64,000 nt of DNA from Chelonoidis abingdonii (Eukaryota > Chordata > Testudines > Testudinidae), in NCBI RefSeq assembly GCF_003597395.2, contig NC_133769.1, forward strand, positions 49,307,675 through 49,371,674. Direction: 5' to 3'. The stretch's first letter is position 1. Each line of letters begins with the position of its first letter. The notes beneath the pieces are model-generated. The model ran no database searches, was not told where the DNA came from, and saw nothing but the letters and a program-made list of their open reading frames with translations. The position numbers were made by a program, and so were the translations under genes. Positions 23,393 to 32,485 of the stretch are shown piece after piece.

Positions 23393-23811
23393 TTCTACAG
23401 AAGACAGTTGTTACTTTCCTTGTACTTAAATTCACTTATATGTCCTAAAGTGTTCAGTTCTTTGAAAATAAGACCATTTAATAGGCCCGATTATTTTATT
23501 TTTTTTTAAGCTTGGTCTTGCGTTTTTCCTACTCTTCAATTACTATCTCATTGTCTTCCTTAGTGGCGGTTTCTTCCTCTTTCTGGGTAATTTCATCTGT
23601 CTTAGTGGCTTCATTTACCTTCACTCAGCTGAATATTCCAAATCTTTCAGTCGTTTCCAAAGATCAAATACCTGATTTTATCAAACTTGAGAATCTGTCT
23701 GAACTATTATAAAGATGTAATGATGATATTAAAAATCCTCTGCTTCAGATTGTTGCACGGAGTACATTATTTGTTGGCATCACAATCCTCCAATTGTAAC
23801 TTTCAATTCAG

Positions 23812-23923
23812 ATCAGTATGCTGTATTGATGGCTGCATGTACTGCACGTGCTTCAGAGGAGCAGATTTTGAAGACCGTGGAACTACTTCTGTCAAGGAAT
23901 GCCAATCCCAGTGTTGTTTGCCG
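23812..23923 (+). CDS. ASZ1: ASZ1 (GASZ) coding exon 4
   Basis: A 112-nt exon after a TTTCAATTCAG acceptor. It enters in phase 1 and ends at CCG|GTAAAA with two bases of the next codon. With the G carried from exon 3 it reads [20 protein letters not shown] followed by [17 protein letters not shown] and a split Arg. This aligns with the mammalian segment [20 protein letters not shown] and LLSRNADPNVACR. It forms the next ankyrin repeat, including the longer loop (SEEQIL) typical of ASZ1. Frames of exons 1 to 4 join without a stop. The donor is less ideal than the others but has a valid GTAA. Confidence 0.94.
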
Positions 23924-24242
23924 GTAAAATATTTCATTTGTTGTCTTAAATTGTTAATGGAGATATCGTTAAAGACCACATGTGTAAAACTCAAGGAGCA
24001 GGCATGGGGAAGGATCAGGTTCTGGGAACCTCCTTGCCCTAATAGGAGCAGTCTTGAAGTAAGGAAACCACTAGGCTCTTTATCTATCTCACCTGCATGA
24101 TTTTCTTCTAAGATTGGGAAGCTAACAAAAGAATTAGAGGTATGGACCATCTCTGCCATTCCTTACACCATCATCATTACTTGAGACATTATAGTATTTT
24201 TTTTCTGTCTTAGTGTCTCAGTGATGTGATATTGCTGAAAAT

Positions 24243-24400
24243 AGAGACACAGGGTGGGTAAGGTAATATCTTTTATTGGAGCAACTTCTGTTGGTTAAGG
24301 AGGCAAGCTTTCCAGCTGCACAGAGCTGACCCGAAGAAGAGCTCCAATAAGATATTACCTCACCTTCCTTGTCTCTCTAATATCCTGTGACCAACATGGC
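24243..24400. repeat. Palindromic interspersed repeat
   Basis: AGGTAATATCTTTTATTGGA near 24271 is inverted as TCCAATAAGATATTACCTCA near 24342, and the outer parts (GAGACACAGGGTGGG / CTTCCTTGTCTCTC) also pair. A middle part reads CAAGCTTTCCAGCTGCACAG. It resembles a common amniote repeat of unknown class. Confidence 0.6.
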
Positions 24401-25919
24401 TATAACAACATTGCTGATAATGTTGCTATTTCTCTGTTGTCTGACATATGCTGTTACTCTATTTCTATGTGTTATTGTTCACGTGGGTTGTTCTGGGCAG
24501 TAGGCATGCTGGCTTTGTCATGCAACAATATTGACCATTGTGATTCATGAAAAAACTCTCAGTTAATTGACTGTATGCAACTACTTAAATTCTTTTACAC
24601 AGCAATATATATTGAGGATAAAGAAAATTATGAATTTGTTATACTATGGATTTTTGCATTCATATTATGTTTAATAATTAGCTGAAAAAGTAACCTATTG
24701 CCAGCCCTTCTCCATCTTATGTTGTTGTGTAAGGATGAGACAGTAAATGAAAAGTGAGTTCAAATTAATTTCCCCTCTCTGTTTTCAAGCTTTGTATTTA
24801 TTCTAATTCTTTATATTACTCTTTCTCATAGGCATCTGCATTTAGTAAAGAAAAACTACATTCTTTTTAATAAAATAACAAGGACAACATTAACATTCTT
24901 TTAAAGTTGTAATGTCAAGCATTCATATTAGGAAATGCCAGAATTAAGGTTGCAGTTTGGCCCGTTTGTATGTATTATGATACATCATTGCAAGATCATA
25001 TCATATATTTTATTTTTTCCACTGGACCCCACCCTCATTCAGTGCACAAGAAGGATCTGCTGTCAGCATGAATCAAGGTTTTGTATTGGAAGAGTCTGTG
25101 TCTATAAGGCCTTTGCCTCATTTGTTGTAGAACTTGGAGGGTATGTAGTGAATGAGGTGGGAGAATGCAGGAACAGAACAGTTTCAAGATTAAGGATAGA
25201 TGAATGCTGCCTTGAAGAATTGGATTCTATCCCTTCCTCTGCCACAGAGTTCCTATTTGATGTCAGACCAAACTTTTCACTGGTAGTCACTAATTTGTGT
25301 TCTTTGAGTAGTGTCCCTATGGATGCTCCATTCTAGGTGCACATGCATCCCATGTGCCTCGCGTTGGAGATTTTAGGTAGCAGAGCCAGTTCAGCCATGC
25401 ATTCACCCCATGCAGCCTTGTGTTCTGCAATGTACCTATATATAGCTAAGCAGGCAAACCACTCTCTGTTCCTTCTCAACGGTGTCCGAGTAGAGCTGAC
25501 CTCAGCTGTGTATTTCTCTTATCTATTAGTTAGTGTTAACTTGTACACATGCGCGCACACACACACATACATATGTATATAGTTTTTAGTGTAAGGACCG
25601 TTGTCCTTTCATGTGTTTTGTTTTGTTTTTGTTTTTTTCCTCCCCTCGGGGGAACTTAAACGCTGGGAGGGCACACCTGGTTTCAAGTGTTGGCATTCAT
25701 GCCAATGGCAGTCCTGGTGAGTGACAGGCCCTCCTGGTGTGTCTGTCTGCGTTAGGGAATCACATGTTGCTCAAAAATGTAATTTCTTTCTGGCATTAAA
25801 ATCTTAAGTCAGAAAGAATTGGGAACTTAAGCTTTGTCTTGCTTGGACCGGCTTCTGACTCTGGCCAGGGGCACCCCCCGTACAACAGTCTCTGAGCAAG
25901 TTAATTGCCTCAGCCTCCT

Positions 25920-27023
25920 CAGTGCAGCACTCCCCTACAGCATTGAAGAGGAAATTTCTGGAATCCTCACAAAAGAACTCTAGGAAGTGGCTTCAAGCCC
26001 TCGAAGTAGAGAATCTACCTCAGAGGCAGTCTCCGCTTCAGACAACCACTTTGGCACCTACCAGTCTCCAACTTGGTACTCACAAGGCTGTAGGTTCCTC
26101 AGGCACCAGAAAGTCCAAGGATTCTAAGGATTGCAGCTCTGGAAGGATCGGTACCATCTGGGATCAGAGTGGCAGGGAGAAGACCAGTTCTTCTAAACCG
26201 GTACCAAAAGAGTCTACGAGGCCTCTCACTTGGCACTGTGAAAGACCAAACCAACACCTACTGGTCAGTTATTGGAGCGCACAAAACATTCGGTACTATA
26301 AGCTACCTCGTCCTCAGTTACTTCTGCCCAGGTAGCCTCCTCGCTATCAACCACTGTTTCAGTAATGCAAGAGTTTCGATTCTCTCAGGATCTGGCAGTA
26401 GCAAAGACACCTGAATCTCCTTTAGGCAGCAACCACATCTCAGTGCTGAGGATTTCTTGATCTCTGGACATTTCCCCAGTTTCAAGGGAGTGTCTGCCGA
26501 ACTCAACAAGTGTCCTACCCATACCAAGGGATGAGGAGGAGGAGGAGGAAGTTCGAGTGCTTGCTCATGTCCATTCCACAGTAGGTGTGTACACGCCACG
26601 TGCATCGTTGCCGGAGATTTTTCCCTCAGTGGTATCCATCGGGCTAGCTCTGGCGCCCTCTGGTGCCACATGCTCATGCGCTGGTATAAGGTGCCCCCCT
26701 GGCCACACACTTTCTCAGTTCCTCCTTCTTGCCTATGACGATTGCTGGAACAATCTCTCTTGCTTTGGTAAGGCTTCTTCTCAGTGGTTTTTGGACTCTC
26801 TCAAACTAGCAAGCCATGCTGGTGAGATACAACTAAGTCTGTGGGACTCCTTAGCCAAGTTCAAAGACACTGTGTTTTGGGACTTAAGGCAGGAATTTTC
26901 TGCCCTTTTGGATGAGGGTCAGAATATGGCCAGGACCTCACTCCAGGCGGCACTGGATGCAAGCAACCAGGATGGTGGCCTGTGCTGTCACCATGAGGCA
27001 AAGCTCTTGGCTTCAGTTCTCAA
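25920..27023 (+). pseudogene. DIRS-like ORF1 (gag-like) remnant, copy A
   Basis: An open stretch from about 25922 encodes a basic N-terminal part (KRKFLESSQKNSRKWLQ). Near 26890 the frame reads FSALLDEGQNMARTSLQAAL, a signature shared with other DIRS-like ORF1 copies. Between them, 26551-26790 is foreign leader-type sequence. The frame continues after the CR1 insertion at 28146. It has stops and indels and is not functional. Confidence 0.6.
26551..26790 (+). mobile_element. DIRS-like 5' leader fragment inside ORF1 of copy A
   Basis: CGAGTGCTTGCTCATGTCCA begins a stretch that parallels the leader of copy D (from 52718) through GGTATCCATCG, CTCTGGCGCC, TCAGTTCCTCCTTCTT and TTGCTTTG. It sits in the middle of ORF1, so it is a separate partial insertion or rearrangement. 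Confidence 0.6.
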
Positions 27024-27028
27024 GACTT

Positions 27029-28140
27029 ATTCAACAACCTATTCTAGCTAGCAAGTTAAAGAAATATGGGCTGAATGAACGGACTATAAGGTGGATAGAA
27101 AGTTGGCTACATAATTGGGCTCAATGGTTAGTGATCAATGATTCCATGTCTAGTCGGCAGCCGGTATCAAGCGGAGTGCCCCAAGGGTCAGTCCTGCGGC
27201 CAGTTTTGATCAATATGTTCACTAATGATCTGGAGGATGGCATGGATTGCATCCTCAGCAAGTTTGCAGATGACACTAATCTGGGAGGAGTGGTAGATAC
27301 TCTGGAAGGTAGGGATAGAGTACAGAGGGACCTCGACAAATTAGAGGATTGGGCCAAAAGAAATCCGATGAGATTCAACAAAGATGAGTGCAGAGTCCTG
27401 CTCTTAGGATGGAAGAATCCCATGCACTACTACAGACAAGGGACTGAATGCTAGCCATTCTGCAGAAAAGGATGTAGGGGTTAAAGTGGACTAGAAGCTG
27501 GATATGAGTCAACAGTATGTCCTTGTTGCCAAGAAGGCTAACGGCATTTTGGGCTGTATAAGCAGAACCATTGCCAGCAGATCGAGGGAGTGATCATTCC
27601 CCTCTTTTCGGCATTGGTGAGGCCTCATCTGGAGTACTGTGTCCAGTTTTGGGCCCCACACTACAAGAAGGATGTGGAAAAATTGGAAAGAGTCCAGTGA
27701 AGGGCAACAAAAATGATTAGAGGGCTAGAGCACACAACTTGAGAAGCTGAGGAAACTGGGATTATTTAGTCTGCAGAAGAGAAGAATGAGGGGAGATTTG
27801 ATAGTTGCTTTCAAGTACCTGAAAGAGGGTTTCAAAAGGGATGGATCTAGACTGTTCTCAGTGGTACCAGATGACAGAACAAGAAGTAATAGTCTCAAGT
27901 TGCAGTGGGGGAAGTTTAGGTTGAATATTAAGAAAAACTTTTTCACTAGGAGGGTGGTGAAGCACTGGAATGGGTTACCTACGGAGATGGTGGAATCTCC
28001 TTCCTTAGATGTTTTTAAGATCAGGCTTGACAGAGCCCTGGCTGGGATGATTTAGTTGGGGATTGGTCCTGCTTTGAGCAGGGGCTTGGACTAGATGACC
28101 TCCTGAGATCCCTTTCAACCCTGATATTCTATGATTCTAT
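27029..28140 (+). mobile_element. CR1 LINE, 5'-truncated, with 3' tail
   Basis: A sense CR1 copy with the C-terminal half of ORF2 and the characteristic ATTCTATGATTCTAT 3' tail. GACTT precedes (27024-27028) and follows it (28141-28145), a likely 5-bp target duplication. Removing the element rejoins the DIRS ORF1 frame, which fixes both borders. Confidence 0.88.
27050..28053 (+). pseudogene. CR1 reverse transcriptase C-terminal half
   Basis: The translation shows GLNERTIRWIESWL, then GVPQGSVLRPVL and FADDTNLGG, the conserved RT blocks including the catalytic FADD. After a break near 27452 come [15 protein letters not shown] and, from 27786, RGDLIVAFKYLKEG and FFTRRVVKHWNGLPTE. These are the standard CR1 ORF2 C-terminal motifs. 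Stop codons and a frameshift make it inactive. Confidence 0.85.
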
Positions 28141-28279
28141 GACTTCCTCATGAGGTCCAGCAGTCTATTCAGGACCTCCCTTTTGAAAGCTCCTCATTAT
28201 TCTCAAAGCAGACAGACACAAGACTTCTTGGCCTGAAGGACTCAAGGGCCCTGGGCCCCTATACTCCATCGGCTTAGAC

Positions 28280-28612
28280 CAGTGTTTCCCAAACTTGGGA
28301 TGCTGCTTGTGTACGGAAAGCCCCTGGTGGGCAGGGCCAGTTTGTTTACCTGCCGCGGCTGCAGGTCCGTCCGATCGCAGCTCCCACTGGCCGCGGTTCA
28401 CTGCTCCAGGCCAATTGGAGTTGCAGGAAGCGGTGGCCAGTACATCTCTTGGTTTGCACCGTTTCCAGGAGTTCCCATTGGCTTGGAGCAGCGAACCACG
28501 GCCAGTGGGAGCCGCAGTCAGCCAGACCTGCAGACTCAGCAGGTAAACAAACTGACCTGGCCCACCAGGGGCTTTCCCTACACAAGCGTCGTCCCAAGTT
28601 TGGGACACACTG
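28280..28612. mobile_element. Palindromic hAT element
   Basis: Ends CAGTGTTTCCCAAACTTGGG and CCAAGTTTGGGACACACTG are inverted. The interior is also strongly palindromic: the AAAGCCCCTGGTGGGCAGGG block on the left pairs with the CCACCAGGGGCTTTCC block on the right. CTTAGA occurs at both flanks. It interrupts DIRS-like copy A after ORF1. Confidence 0.88.
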
Positions 28613-28832
28613 CTTAGAGGAAGCACTTTAGGTCCCAACAGCTATCACACTTCTCAGCTCCAGGTCTGAGACAATAACCTTTATAAAAGGAAAGGAAGAG
28701 GTTACAAGCGTCAACTGCTTTCTTCCACCTCAACCTCCAGCTGCGGTCACATAAGTGCTACGGTGGTCCCAGCAAGCCATTTGAAGGTGCACCTGAGGGC
28801 GCTATACCAGTTCCCACCTCAGATCCTGCCTC

Positions 28833-29437
28833 CCTTTTATTTTTGGACTGTCTGGCCCACTTCATCCCAGTGTGGTCCTGCATAATATCAGATCGCTGGG
28901 TGCTAAATACAGTGATGGTTGGCTATACCTTTTTGTCCACTCCTCCCTCCTATCTCCCATCCATGTCCGTCTTCAGGAACCCTTCTCACGAGCAACTCCT
29001 CGCCCAGAAGGTGCCGTCTCTCCTATGGATGAGTGCTTTAGAAAAGGTTCCTCAAGACTTGAGAGAGAATTGGTTTTTACTCCCAATATTTCCTAATCTC
29101 AAAGACAAGGGGGGGCCTTTGGCCCGTTCTGGAGCTTCATGTTCTCAACAGATTGCTCAAGAAACTGAGGTTCCTCATGGTCTCTCTGGCCTCCATCATT
29201 TCCTCACTGGATCCAGGGGACTGGTATACCGCCCTCAACTTAAGACATCTACTTTCACATTTCTCTCTTCCATGGCCACAGAAGATTTCTCAGGTTTATT
29301 GTAAACCAAACCCACTACCAATTTACTGCTTTTCTCTTTGGCCTGTCTGTCTTCGGCCTGGTTTTTCACAAAGTGCATGGTGGTGGTAGCTGCCTTCCTG
29401 AGGTGGCAAGGCATTTAGGTCTACCCATACCTTAATG
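28833..29437 (+). pseudogene. DIRS-like reverse transcriptase remnant, copy A
   Basis: Conserved pieces in different frames are SDRWVLNTV near 28890, LREN after 29059, KDKGGP near 29105, LASIISSLDPGDWYTALNL near 29195, and FFTKCMVVVAAFLRWQGI near 29365. The frame ends VYPYLN at 29420-29437. The next codons, HWLI, resume after the hAT insertion at 29761. YLN|HWLI corresponds to the family YLDDWLI box, so the catalytic box is both mutated and split. Frameshifts are frequent. Confidence 0.65.
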
Positions 29438-29752
29438 CATAGGCGCCGACTTCCCCTCTGCCTGATGGGGGCTCGACCCCTGTCCCCAACCCCATTCCTC
29501 CAAGTCCCCACCCCTGCCTCTTCTCTGCCTCCTCTCCTGAGCGTGCTGTGTCCCCACCACTTCCTGTCCCGCCCGGAGTCTAAAGAGCCGCCAAACAGCT
29601 GTTAGGCGGGGGGGGGAAGTGCTGGGAGGGAGCGGGAGGAGCAGGGAGGCGGCAGGGAGGGTGGAGCTTGGTTGCTGCTGAGTGCAGAGCACCTGCTAAT
29701 ATTTCCCTGTGGGTCATCCAGGCCCGCAGCACCCACAGAGTCTGCGCCTATG
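29438..29752. mobile_element. hAT element inserted in the RT catalytic box
   Basis: Ends CATAGGCGCCGAC and GTCTGCGCCTATG are inverted repeats. Flanks CCTTAATG (29430-29437) and CCTTAATC (29753-29760) match at 7 of 8. A diverged relative is at 1066-1409. Confidence 0.92.
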
Positions 29753-29828
29753 CCTTAATCACTGGTTGATCAATTACCCAAAAGAGACCCATAAGAGACT
29801 GTGTGAATTCATTGGTTCATTTACTCTC

Positions 29829-29870
29829 CACACACACACACACACACTCTCTCTCTCTCTCTCTCTCTCT
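29829..29870. repeat. (CA)n(CT)n compound microsatellite
   Basis: About ten CA units followed by about eleven CT units, at the point where recognisable DIRS-like sequence stops. Confidence 0.95.
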
Positions 29871-31580
29871 GTAGATGCCCATTAATGACAATATATTGGT
29901 GCCCTTTGCTATGTTGCTCCTAAGCACCTGGTGCTGTTCTGGGTAGTGTTGTCTGACCAAAGACAGCCTGCTTTTTCTAATACTGTAAAATAGTACACAA
30001 AGGCAGTGCACCCATTGCTGCCCAGTATCCTTTCCCTTGCAGAGCCAGCAGCAAAAGCCGTGACCTCACTCCTTCCCCTCCCTGCCCAATCAAACCAAAG
30101 CTCCATGTCCCCTCCTCTTCCTGTAAGCAAGGCGCCTCTGCCCCCCAGGGGTACTGGTGTGGGCAGATGGCTGAGGTTCCTTGGTATTACCCCTCACTGG
30201 TTGCAGGTGCAGCACGTTCCCCTTGGCCCTGGGACTGCCACCATGTCAGCCCAGCCTTCAGGGCCAGGTTCTCCTGCAGCAGGTGGGAGAGCACCCCCTC
30301 CAGCTGGGGAGAGATGAGCGGACAGCGAAGGAGACAGAACCTGTTACCCCAGTCAGACCAACAGTTCAGCCCCAGAGAACCCTGGGGCAGATAGATAAGG
30401 GGGATGACAGCAATGCCAGTTTGGTCTGTGGTGGAGGACGCTGATGCCAGATGACTTATGGAGAGGTGGAGGGGGTTAGGTAGGCTGTGGCGTATTAAGT
30501 GTGTTTTGGAATGGATGGGACATCCATGTTCCAGGATGGGGGAACCCCAAGGTTTGGGGGAATGGGGCAGGAGAATCTTGGGTTTGGCTGGGGAGCCTGC
30601 AGCCAGCAAAATGGCTTAGTGAGCCCAACTGCCAGAGACAGGCTGAAGATGCTCCCACTGGCAGCTTTCATGCCTCACCTTGGTGAGGGATGGATGTGTG
30701 GGGAAGGCACCATGCACAGCCTGCAATGTGGAGGGGGAGTCCTCCTAGCGTGGACAGTGGAGGGGAGTAGGGGACTGGTCAGTGTCCTGGGAAGGGGGTC
30801 CCCAATCTCCACTGCAAAACAGCACACCAACACCCCACCACCTGTAACCAAGATGGAGAGGACAGCTCAGTGCATGGGTGGGTCCCTGATACTCCTTACC
30901 GCAAAATAGCGCGTACACCCCCACCTGCCTGCAAGCCAGGTACTGAGGAAGGGAGGAGGAAACCTTCCAGTTGTGCCTTTTCTGCTCCTATGCTGTGGCT
31001 ATGTTGCTATTACTAAGTGGACAATTCATGGTGGGGAAAGTGTTCTCAGGGGAAATGTTGCTCATAAGTGGTGGTTGCTCTCAAACGTGTTGCTGAAGAC
31101 AAGCATTTACAAGTGTCTGTCTATCTAATTCAGCAGAATGACTGGCCAAGTATTCTACAATTGGTTAATAACATCATAAAAGTATCCAGATTGGTTAATA
31201 TTTAAATCACACAGTATTCTAATATCATGCTGCAAAGATCTGCAGGAGATACATTAAAGAGCCATCTGAGCATCACTGGTTTATGTTAATGTTTGATGAC
31301 AGCAGAATAGGGGATTTAAAAGGTAGTAGTACTCTTCTATGCTTTGCCCACAAACTAAGCTCTGCTTACTTGTAGATGCCATTCACAGAGGATTGTGCTG
31401 ATGTGCAAAATATCATCACTGGGCACTTGTGACTTGGCTCCACCTAGCTGGGGTTTGGATGCTCTGCTGGGCTTTGTTAATCTCATAGTGCCACCCATTT
31501 GTGGTGCCAAAATGAGATGTCACCCTCAGCAGATTATATGAAAGACCTTCATAATATAATCCTCCTTTTTCTTATATGCT
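29871..31580. other. GC-rich then AT-rich intronic DNA, unclassified
   Basis: From 30000 to 30930 the sequence is G- and C-rich with several open frames on both strands that look compositional. No family was recognised and no splice-bounded exon is apparent. From 31000 to 31580 it is ordinary intronic DNA. Confidence 0.4.
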
Positions 31581-31589
31581 TTGATCAGC

Positions 31590-32485
31590 AGTGAAATAAT
31601 GTAATGCTAGCATTAATGATTGTTGGTATTTCGAGCAAGGAGAAGGAGGTGTTAGTGCTGTTATATACGGCGCTGGTGAGACCCCACCTGGAATATTGTG
31701 TGCAGTTCTGGTGTCCCATGTTTAAGAANNNNNNNNNNNNNNNNNNNNNNNNNNNNNNNNNNNNNNNNNNNNNNNNNNNNNNNNNNNNNNNNNNNNNNNN
31801 NNNNNNNNNNNNNNNNNNNNNNNNNNNNNNNNNNNNNNNNNNNNNNNNNNNNNNNNNNNNNNNNNNNNNNNNNNNNNNNNNNNNNNNNNNNNNNNNNNNN
31901 NNNNNNNNNNNNNNNNNNNNNNNNNNNNNNNNNNNNNNNNNNNNNNNNNNNNNNNNNNNNNNNNNNNNNNNNNNNNNNNNNNNNNNNNNNNNNNNNNNNN
32001 NNNNNNNNNNNNNNNNNNNNNNNNNNNNNNNNNNNNNNNNNNNNNNNNNNNNNNNNNNNNNNNNNNNNNNNNNNNNNNNNNNNNNNNNNNNNNNNNNNNN
32101 NNNNNNNNNNNNNNNNNNNNNNNNNNNNNNNNNNNNNNNNNNNNNNNNNNNNNNNNNNNNNNNNNNNNNNNNNNNNNNNNNNNNNNNNNNNNNNNNNNNN
32201 NNNNNNNNNNNNNNNNNNNNNNNNNNNNNNNNNNNNNNNNNNNNNNNNNNNNNNNNNNNNNNNNNNTTTCGCCTTCCTCTGCAGCGTGGGGCATGGGTCG
32301 CTTGCTGGTGGATTCCCTGCAGCTTGAGGTCTTCAAATCTCAATTTTGAGGATTTCAATAACTCAGTCATGGGTTCGGGGTTGTTATAAATGTGTATGGG
32401 CAGGGTTTTGTGGTCTGCCTTGTGCAGGAGGTCAGACTAGATGATCATATTGGTCCCTTCTGACCTATGAGTCTATGAGTTAACA
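31590..32485 (+). mobile_element. CR1 LINE 3' part with assembly gap
   Basis: Before the gap the translation reads [20 protein letters not shown] and [11 protein letters not shown], a CR1 RT C-terminal motif. After the gap come GGGGCATGGGTCGCTTGCTG and a 3' end with AGGTCAGACTAGATGATCAT and CTTCTGACCTATGAGTCTAT. The middle is unsequenced. Confidence 0.8.
31729..32266. other. Assembly gap (538 N)
   Basis: A run of undetermined bases. Its true length is unknown. It lies inside a repeat, which probably caused the break. Confidence 0.99.

Larger units (their letters stand above)
15023..23811 (+). other. ASZ1: ASZ1 intron 3
   Basis: A GT...AG intron of about 8.8 kb. It carries a CR1 tail, a 2.2-kb Harbinger element, two hAT elements and a CR1-like stretch. 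From 15600 to 17490, and from 20750 to 21730, I see only AT-rich sequence without a nameable repeat. Confidence 0.8.
25285..29828 (+). mobile_element. DIRS-like retrotransposon, copy A, multiply interrupted
   Basis: The left part resembles the leader of other DIRS-like copies here. ORF1 (gag-like) remnants run from about 25920 to 27023 and resume at 28146, where the codons read EVQQSIQDLPFES after a CR1 insertion. A reverse transcriptase remnant follows at about 28833-29437 and 29761-29815. The order ORF1-RT matches DIRS elements. No tyrosine recombinase is present at this end, and the sequence is lost after the microsatellite at 29829. Nested guests are CR1 (27029-28140), hAT (28280-28612) and hAT (29438-29752). 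Confidence 0.7.

Noticed and set aside
30006..30909. Several overlapping open frames in GC-rich DNA
   Set aside because: Frames are open on both strands with low-complexity Pro/Gly/Ser content, and no splice-bounded exon or known domain is visible.
31585..32389. Four open frames of over 200 codons on both strands
   Set aside because: They consist almost entirely of undetermined bases in the assembly gap; the flanks are CR1.
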